Positions 58,602 to 64,000 of a stretch of DNA of 64,000 nucleotides are shown here, one piece after another (within the stretch, counting starts at the first letter, position 1; each line of letters starts with the position of its first letter). The notes under the pieces were generated by a model. That model was given only the letters and a program-made list of their open reading frames with translations, did not search any database and had not been told where the DNA came from. The translations under genes were made by a program, and so were the position numbers. The stretch lies in assembly GCA_026168805.1 (NCBI GenBank), contig JAPFDS010000031.1:23764-87763 (forward strand), in the 5' to 3' direction. The DNA comes from Caryophanales bacterium (GTDB lineage: Bacteria; Bacillota; Bacilli; Bacillales; Amphibacillaceae).

Positions 58602-61600
58602 ACTCAAATTCGATGAGTAAGTCGTTGGTAATAATTTGTTCATCTTTTATTGCATGAATTCTCTTGATTGTTCCTGCATATGGGGCTTGAACAGTTGTTT
58701 CCATTTTCATTGCTTCTGTAATCAGCAGGTGATCCCCTTTTTCAACTGTATCTCCTTCTTTACAAAGAACATCAAGTACTGTGCCAGGCATCGTCGCTCC
58801 AATATGTTTACTATTGCCTTTTTCTGCTTGTTTCTTAATAGCGACCGATGATTGGACAGATTGATCCTCAATGAATACTTCCCTTGATTGCCCGTTCAAT
58901 TCAAAATACACGACACGCGTTCCATCTGCTTGTGGTTCAGAAATTGAAATTAATTTTACAAATAATGTTTTACCTTGTTCAATTTCTACTTCAATTTCCT
59001 CTCCTAATCGCATTCCGTGAAAAAAGGTCAGTGTATCTAAAACAGATAAGTCTCCGTATTCTTCAAATACATGTTGATAATCTATATACACTTCTGGGTA
59101 TAATGTATACGAAATTAAATCAAACGGTGTCACTTGGCGTTCAAGTTGGTTAAACAGTTTTTTCTCTAAGGATTTAAAACAAACTGGCTTTAGTGACTTT
59201 CCTGGACGTTCTTCAATCGACTGGCGACCTTTTAAAATGATTTCTTGTAATCTTTTCGGAAAACCTTGATACGGTTGACCAATGTATCCTTGTGCAAACT
59301 CGATTACCGACTGCGGAAAATCAATGGATTCACCTTGTTCATAAATATCTGCTTCTGTTAAATCATTTTGAACCATAAATAAAGCTAAGTCACCTACTAT
59401 TTTAGAAGATGGTGTTACTTTAACAATATCACCGAACATCATATTTACATGATGGAACATTTCTTTCACTTCATCAAAACGGTCCCCTAGCCCAACACCT
59501 TGAGCCTGCTGTTGTAAGTTACTGTATTGTCCACCCGGCATTTCGTGTTGATAAATTTCTGTATGTGGCGCTCTTAAACCGCTTTCAAAAGGAGCGTAGT
59601 AGTTTCTCACGCCTTCCCAATACTTTGATAGCTGCTCGTATGCGTCGATATTAATTTTCGGCTGTCTGTTTGTACCCTCGAGTGCATGATATAGCGTTTG
59701 TGCACTTGGTTGAGATGTCGATCCTGCTAAAGCGCTTACAGATACGTCAACAATATCAACTCCAGCTTCTATTGCACGTGCATACGTGAAAATTCCGTTT
59801 CCACTAGTATCATGTGTGTGTAAATGAATAGGAATTTGCACCGTATCTTTTAATGTAGATACAAGCTGATAGGCGGCCTCAGGCTTCAATAAACCAGCCA
59901 TATCTTTAATTCCTAAAATATGAGCACCAGCGTTTTCTAATTCAATCGCGAGATTCTTATAATATGCTAGATCATATTTATTCTGTCCTCGATCTAATAT
60001 ATTGCCCGTATAACAAATCGATGCTTCAGCTATTTTATTGTTTGCACGCACTTCATCAATTGCAAGTGTCATACCTTCTAACCAATTTAAACTATCAAAG
60101 ATGCGAAACAAATCTACACCTGCATCTGCACTCTTTTTAATAAACTCTGTATTGACATTATCCGGATAATTTTTATATCCTACTGCGTTACTTCCTCTTA
60201 AAAGCATTTGCAAAAGAACATTTGGCATTTTTTCACGCATTTGGATCAGTCTTTCCCATGGATCTTCGTGTAAAAATCGATAAGCAACATCGAATGTCGC
60301 TCCTCCCCACATTTCTACCGAAAATAAATCAGGCAATAATTGAGAAGTTGGCTCTGCTATTTTCAATAAGTCTTTTGTTCGAACGCGCGTTGCTAACAGT
60401 GACTGGTGAGCATCTCTAAACGTTGTGTCGGTTAATAGTACTTCTTTTTGTTCTTTAACCCATGCACTAACTCCAGAGGGACCTTGTGTGTCTAATATTT
60501 GTTTGGTTCCTTTGAATGATTTCTTCTCATAACTTGGAATCTTTGGTGACGGAAGAATCGGTTTACTCTGTTTATTTCCATTAAACCCATTGATGGTTGT
60601 TTCACCAATATATGTTAGTAATTTAGTTCCTCTATTTCTTCGTTTAGGGAAAATAAAAAGTTCTGGTGTTTGGTCAATAAAAGTTGTGTCATACGAGCCA
60701 GATGTGAATTTATCATGTAATACAACATTTTGTAAAAAAGGAACATTTGTTTTGAGTCCGCGAATACGAAGTTCTTTTAGATTACGGATCATTTTTTGAG
60801 CCGCTTGGTCAAATGATAAACCCCACGTTGAGACTTTGACGAGTAATGAATCATAATGCGGAGATATAACCGCCCCTTGGAATCCATTTCCTGCATCTAA
60901 TCGGACTCCAAAGCCTCCCCCTGATCGATAGACCATAATCTTCCCTGCATCAGGCATAAAGTCGTTTAATGGATCTTCAGTCGTCACACGGGATTGAATG
61001 GCGTATCCATTCATTTGAATATCATCTTGAGCTGGGATATTTAATGCTTCGTCATGTAAAGAGTAATTTTCAGCAATTTTAATTTGTGATTGTACAATGT
61101 CAATTCCAGTAATCATTTCAGTTATTGTATGTTCAACTTGAACCCGGGGGTTTACTTCGATAAAGTAAAACTCGTCATCTGTTACTAGAAATTCAACTGT
61201 TCCAGCATTTTCATAGTTTACAAACTCCATCAATTGGACAGCCGCTTCACATAACTCACTTCTGAGTTCCTCGGTAAGTGATATACTCGGTGCGACTTCA
61301 ATCACTTTTTGATGTCTACGTTGTACGGAACAATCTCGATCATATAAATGAATCACATGGTCGTGTGCGTCCCCTAATATTTGGATTTCAATATGCTTAG
61401 GCTTTTCAATTAACTTTTCTACATACACTTCATCATTTCCAAATGCTGCACGTGCCTCAGATTTCGCACGTTCATAGGACTCTTGAAGCTCTGTCTCGTC
61501 GTGAACTACACGCATTCCACGTCCCCCACCACCTAATGATGCTTTAATAATAATCGGGTAACCATGGTCTTCTCCAAAGATACGTGCTTCATTGACAGAT

Positions 61601-62034
61601 TGAATGGGACCATCTGTTCCAGGTATCACAGGTAAACCTGCCTCTAATGCTGTAGCTCTAGCACGAACTTTATCTCCAAAAATATGTAATTGTTCACTTC
61701 GAGGTCCGATAAATTGAATTCCTTCTTCTTCACATCGCTTTACAAACTCTATGTTTTCAGATAAAAATCCGTACCCTGGGTGAATTGCGTCTGCTCCGAT
61801 ACGTTTGGCTAAAGTAAGAATCCCTTCAATATCCAAATATGCATCGATTGGACTTTTCCCTTCACCTATGAGATACGCTTCATCTGCCTTAAATCGATGA
61901 TATGCTCCTGAATCTTCTGTTGAATATATTGCTACGGTTTCAATATTTAGTTCCGTACAAGCCCTAAAAATTCGAATGGCAATTTCTCCACGATTCGCAA
62001 CGAGAACTTTATTTATTTTCCTCACATGTTCCAC
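58600..62034 (-). CDS. pyc: Pyruvate carboxylase
   Basis: Carboxylates pyruvate to oxaloacetate to fill the citric-acid cycle. The 1144 residues contain biotin carboxylase (1-450, GGGGRGMR near 165), carboxyltransferase (about 530-800, LLTDTTFRDAHQSLLATR) and the biotinyl domain with EAMKMET near residue 1112. GTG at 62034 follows GAGGAGG. It overlaps ftsW by 13 bp, suggesting coupled translation. Confidence 0.97.
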   Translation of the reverse strand: MEHVRKINKVLVANRGEIAIRIFRACTELNIETVAIYSTEDSGAYHRFKADEAYLIGEGKSPIDAYLDIEGILTLAKRIGADAIHPGYGFLSENIEFVKRCEEEGIQFIGPRSEQLHIFGDKVRARATALEAGLPVIPGTDGPIQSVNEARIFGEDHGYPIIIKASLGGGGRGMRVVHDETELQESYERAKSEARAAFGNDEVYVEKLIEKPKHIEIQILGDAHDHVIHLYDRDCSVQRRHQKVIEVAPSISLTEELRSELCEAAVQLMEFVNYENAGTVEFLVTDDEFYFIEVNPRVQVEHTITEMITGIDIVQSQIKIAENYSLHDEALNIPAQDDIQMNGYAIQSRVTTEDPLNDFMPDAGKIMVYRSGGGFGVRLDAGNGFQGAVISPHYDSLLVKVSTWGLSFDQAAQKMIRNLKELRIRGLKTNVPFLQNVVLHDKFTSGSYDTTFIDQTPELFIFPKRRNRGTKLLTYIGETTINGFNGNKQSKPILPSPKIPSYEKKSFKGTKQILDTQGPSGVSAWVKEQKEVLLTDTTFRDAHQSLLATRVRTKDLLKIAEPTSQLLPDLFSVEMWGGATFDVAYRFLHEDPWERLIQMREKMPNVLLQMLLRGSNAVGYKNYPDNVNTEFIKKSADAGVDLFRIFDSLNWLEGMTLAIDEVRANNKIAEASICYTGNILDRGQNKYDLAYYKNLAIELENAGAHILGIKDMAGLLKPEAAYQLVSTLKDTVQIPIHLHTHDTSGNGIFTYARAIEAGVDIVDVSVSALAGSTSQPSAQTLYHALEGTNRQPKINIDAYEQLSKYWEGVRNYYAPFESGLRAPHTEIYQHEMPGGQYSNLQQQAQGVGLGDRFDEVKEMFHHVNMMFGDIVKVTPSSKIVGDLALFMVQNDLTEADIYEQGESIDFPQSVIEFAQGYIGQPYQGFPKRLQEIILKGRQSIEERPGKSLKPVCFKSLEKKLFNQLERQVTPFDLISYTLYPEVYIDYQHVFEEYGDLSVLDTLTFFHGMRLGEEIEVEIEQGKTLFVKLISISEPQADGTRVVYFELNGQSREVFIEDQSVQSSVAIKKQAEKGNSKHIGATMPGTVLDVLCKEGDTVEKGDHLLITEAMKMETTVQAPYAGTIKRIHAIKDEQIITNDLLIEFE

Positions 62035-63236
62035 GATGTTCCTCCTCTGTATTTAGCCGGTATTTTCCGTATATCTTTACTTTTGTTTGTATCACCAATG
62101 TCAACATGCGTACGACCTGACAGTGGTTGTGATTCTTGTTTTTTCACCTCTCTTGCAATATTATTCAAAATTCCCACTGATATCATCATTGCTACCAATG
62201 AGGATCCCCCATAGCTTAAAAATGGTAAAGGTACTCCTGTAATAGGAAATAAACCACTAATAGCACCTAAGTTAATCGCTGCTTGGATACCAATCATTGC
62301 TGAGATACCAATTGCCAAAAGAGATCCAAAGCTATTTTTACATTTGCGCGCTATGTATAGACCTCTTAAAACAATTGTAGAAAGTAACCCTAAGACAATA
62401 GCTACTCCAATAAAACCAAGTTCTTCAGCAATAATCGCCATAATAAAGTCTGTATGAGCTCCCCATAGATACCCAAGTTTTTGTATACTTTGACCTAAAC
62501 CTTCGCCAGTAAATCCTCCTCCGCCAATCGCAAGGTAGGATTGAATCAAGTGTTGACCACTTCCGTCTGGTTGTGTAAATGGCTGATAAGCTCCTATGAA
62601 ACGCCCTATTCGCACATCTGTTATCATGCTTGGAATCGCTACAGCAAGCAATGTAACACCTACTCCTAACAATACAAAAACATGTCTCATTCGTATGCCT
62701 GAACAAAGAAATATAGTTGTAGCAATGAGGAAAACAATTGCTGACGTTCCGATATCAGGCTGAAAAAAGATTAATGCAAGCATAATACATGTAAGCATTA
62801 ACGGTGGTAATACACCTTTGGAGAAATCATTAATATACGATTGCTTTTTGGAATAGACAGATGCTAAATATAAAATAATAACTAATTTTACAAACTCCGC
62901 TGGTTGTAAGTTAAAATTCAGTATATGAATCGAACGCACAGCATTATTCTCGTTAACACCGTATAACAAAACTCCTATTAATAAAATAATACTACCTACT
63001 ACTAATACCTTTACCATTTTTTGATAATGACGATATGGGAAAAAGCTACATAAGAAAAAAGCAAACAGTCCTACCCCAAATGATACCAACTGCCTAATCA
63101 TATAATGTGTGCTTTCAAACCCAGCGACTACGGCCGTTACCATACTTGCGCTATAAATCATCAGTATTCCAAACGCGGCAAGTAAAATAGGTGTAACCAT
63201 AAGTATAAAATCAAAACTACGTAATTTTTGCATCAT
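62022..63236 (-). CDS. ftsW: Cell-division SEDS protein FtsW
   Basis: Septal peptidoglycan polymerase. The 404 residues have ten membrane segments with NLQPAEFVKL near residue 110 and PLPFLSYGGSSLVAM near 335, then a polar tail of about 45 residues. Position next to pyc and ylaN matches FtsW of B. subtilis; the copy at 22478 would be SpoVE. ATG at 63236 follows AGGTG. Confidence 0.93.
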   Translation of the reverse strand: MMQKLRSFDFILMVTPILLAAFGILMIYSASMVTAVVAGFESTHYMIRQLVSFGVGLFAFFLCSFFPYRHYQKMVKVLVVGSIILLIGVLLYGVNENNAVRSIHILNFNLQPAEFVKLVIILYLASVYSKKQSYINDFSKGVLPPLMLTCIMLALIFFQPDIGTSAIVFLIATTIFLCSGIRMRHVFVLLGVGVTLLAVAIPSMITDVRIGRFIGAYQPFTQPDGSGQHLIQSYLAIGGGGFTGEGLGQSIQKLGYLWGAHTDFIMAIIAEELGFIGVAIVLGLLSTIVLRGLYIARKCKNSFGSLLAIGISAMIGIQAAINLGAISGLFPITGVPLPFLSYGGSSLVAMMISVGILNNIAREVKKQESQPLSGRTHVDIGDTNKSKDIRKIPAKYRGGTSWNM

Positions 63237-63400
63237 CTTATTTCACCTCGATGTATTCGTATAAAGTAATGAAATGAAATAGGATTTTCATTAGTATAAC
63301 ACAATTAAATGATTAGTGTGTTACATATTTGAAAATCTTCATCATTAGTGTAGCTTTTTTTGACTAAAAACACGGTTGTACACAGAATTATAAAATAAAA

Positions 63401-63434
63401 AAACCTTGCCTTTTCAGACATATAGGCAAAGTTT
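63401..63434 (-). terminator. Rho-independent terminator of ylaN
   Basis: Eleven-base arms (63424-63434 and 63401-63411), one G-U pair in minus-strand RNA only, 12-base loop and a following T run. Confidence 0.88.
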
Positions 63435-63470
63435 AAAAAAATGTGGATCACGGAAAATAATTATTTTATG

Positions 63471-63761
63471 CTAAATTGTGTTTTGTGCTGCTTCATGTAA
63501 GATGTTTAATTGTCTTTCTAAATTTCCGAGTATCTCTTTACCTTCATGCTCAGTTATAAGTTGTAATCGCACAGCAAAATCGATTTCTCTTGAAAGACCA
63601 AACATTTGTGTGTCAAGAACCTCCTCATATAATGGACATTGAGGCATTGTTAAGTTTTTTATTTGAACTTCTATCAGCCGTAATATTTTATCTGCGTCAG
63701 CTTTTAGAAGGGCATAAGCTCTCTCTCGATGAGTAATCATTTTTTCAGTTTCAGGCATCAT
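63471..63761 (-). CDS. ylaN: YlaN family protein (DUF1507)
   Basis: A 96-residue soluble helical protein, nearly identical to the family core [20 protein letters not shown] near residue 38. YlaN is important for growth when iron is low and has been linked to Fur. ATG at 63761 follows GGAGG. A -10-like TATAAT lies at 63796-63801 on the minus strand, with a poor -35. Confidence 0.94.
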   Translation of the reverse strand: MMPETEKMITHRERAYALLKADADKILRLIEVQIKNLTMPQCPLYEEVLDTQMFGLSREIDFAVRLQLITEHEGKEILGNLERQLNILHEAAQNTI

Positions 63762-63902
63762 TTTTCATTCCCTCCAAAAAAGGACATCCTTCACTATTAT
63801 ATTAGCGTTCAATTCATTAAAATGCAAATATAAGTGCCCTCTTTTTCTATTTATTTGGTTGGTTAGTTGTAAAATGAAATGCATAAACAAAATATAAGAA
63901 AA

Positions 63903-63965
63903 GTCATGTAGATACGGTATACTTAAAAGTGACCAAACCAATAAGTAAAGGAGTATCTACATGAC
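63903..63965 (+). promoter_or_regulatory. Inverted repeat masking the start of the right-edge gene
   Basis: Perfect 13-base arms GTCATGTAGATAC (63903-63915) and its complement (63953-63965), 37 bases apart. The second arm holds the ATG at 63961 and abuts AAAGGAG. A -10-like TATACT is at 63918-63923, inside the loop. RNA started there would lack the first arm; read-through RNA would have both and hide the start codon. Confidence 0.6.
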
Positions 63966-64000
63966 CCAATCTAATTGTACCACAGCTAACCGCCACTATA
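63961..64000 (+). CDS. Start of a gene, probably an insertion-sequence transposase (cut by the right edge)
   Basis: Thirteen codons, MTQSNCTTANRHY, after AAAGGAG at five to six bases. The polar start is reminiscent of IS30-like transposases of Bacilli, and the start-masking repeat is typical of insertion sequences. Too short to prove; its strand is opposite to ylaN. Confidence 0.4.
   Translation, partial: MTQSNCTTANRHY

Overview
The window is a chromosomal segment of a low-GC, endospore-forming, aerobically respiring Bacillaceae. It carries spoIIGA-sigE-sigG, spo0A, spoVD, SpoVE and a GerR/RsfA-type factor, a caa3-type oxidase, a bacillithiol gene (bshC), and a MurE with the DNPR motif of meso-diaminopimelate ligases. 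Gene order follows the Bacillus subtilis block from ylaN to the pyr operon, with lineage-specific gains and losses. No tRNA, rRNA, CRISPR array or prophage was seen. The species cannot be named from the sequence; a lineage outside the B. subtilis group is likely (inference).

Layout. (1) Positions 1-7263, minus strand: pyrimidine operon pyrR-pyrP-pyrB-pyrC-carA-carB (carB runs off the left edge), with a near-consensus promoter and two PyrR attenuators. (2) 7271-11871: ylyB (RluD family), lspA, and ileS with a T-box leader. (3) 11894-18660: divIVA-ylmH-ylmG-sepF-ylmE-pgeF-ylmC, then sigG, sigE and spoIIGA. (4) 18795-35136: the division and cell-wall (dcw) cluster mraZ-rsmH-ftsL-pbpB-spoVD-murE-murF-mraY-murD-spoVE-divIB-ftsA-ftsZ. 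murF is in its ancestral place; murG and murB are absent. (5) 35185-47739: bshC, a DUF3397 gene, then the ylb genes (ylbP, gerR-like, an enoyl-CoA hydratase relative, rpmF, ylbN, ylbM, ylbL, ylbJ, coaD, rsmD, ylbG, ylbF, ylbE, ylbD) and a YugN-like gene. (6) 47963-58601: an AI-2E-type permease, ctaM, ctaG, a DUF6241-like gene, spo0A, ctaF-ctaE-ctaD-ctaC, a 1.18 kb gene-poor gap and ctaA. (7) 58600-63761: pyc, ftsW, ylaN. (8) The right edge begins what looks like an insertion-sequence gene.

How the genes work together. The pyr operon makes UMP precursors under PyrR/UMP control. dcw builds lipid II and the septum; SepF, YlmG and DivIVA join in septum formation. The spoIIG operon and sigG drive forespore and mother-cell programmes, with Spo0A above them. 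CtaA, CtaC-F, CtaG and CtaM make and assemble the terminal oxidase.

Most notable: the pyr-operon CarA is full length but has lost the catalytic Cys (now Gly247) and His (now Asn332) of its glutaminase domain, along with neighbouring conserved residues. This suggests an ammonia-dependent bacterial carbamoyl-phosphate synthetase. Other points are spo0A lying between ctaF and ctaG, no ctaB at its usual place, an RBS-masking hairpin before spoVE, MraZ-type boxes at 31 bp spacing, a 27 bp palindrome before bshC, and an IS-like gene whose start codon is inside an inverted repeat.
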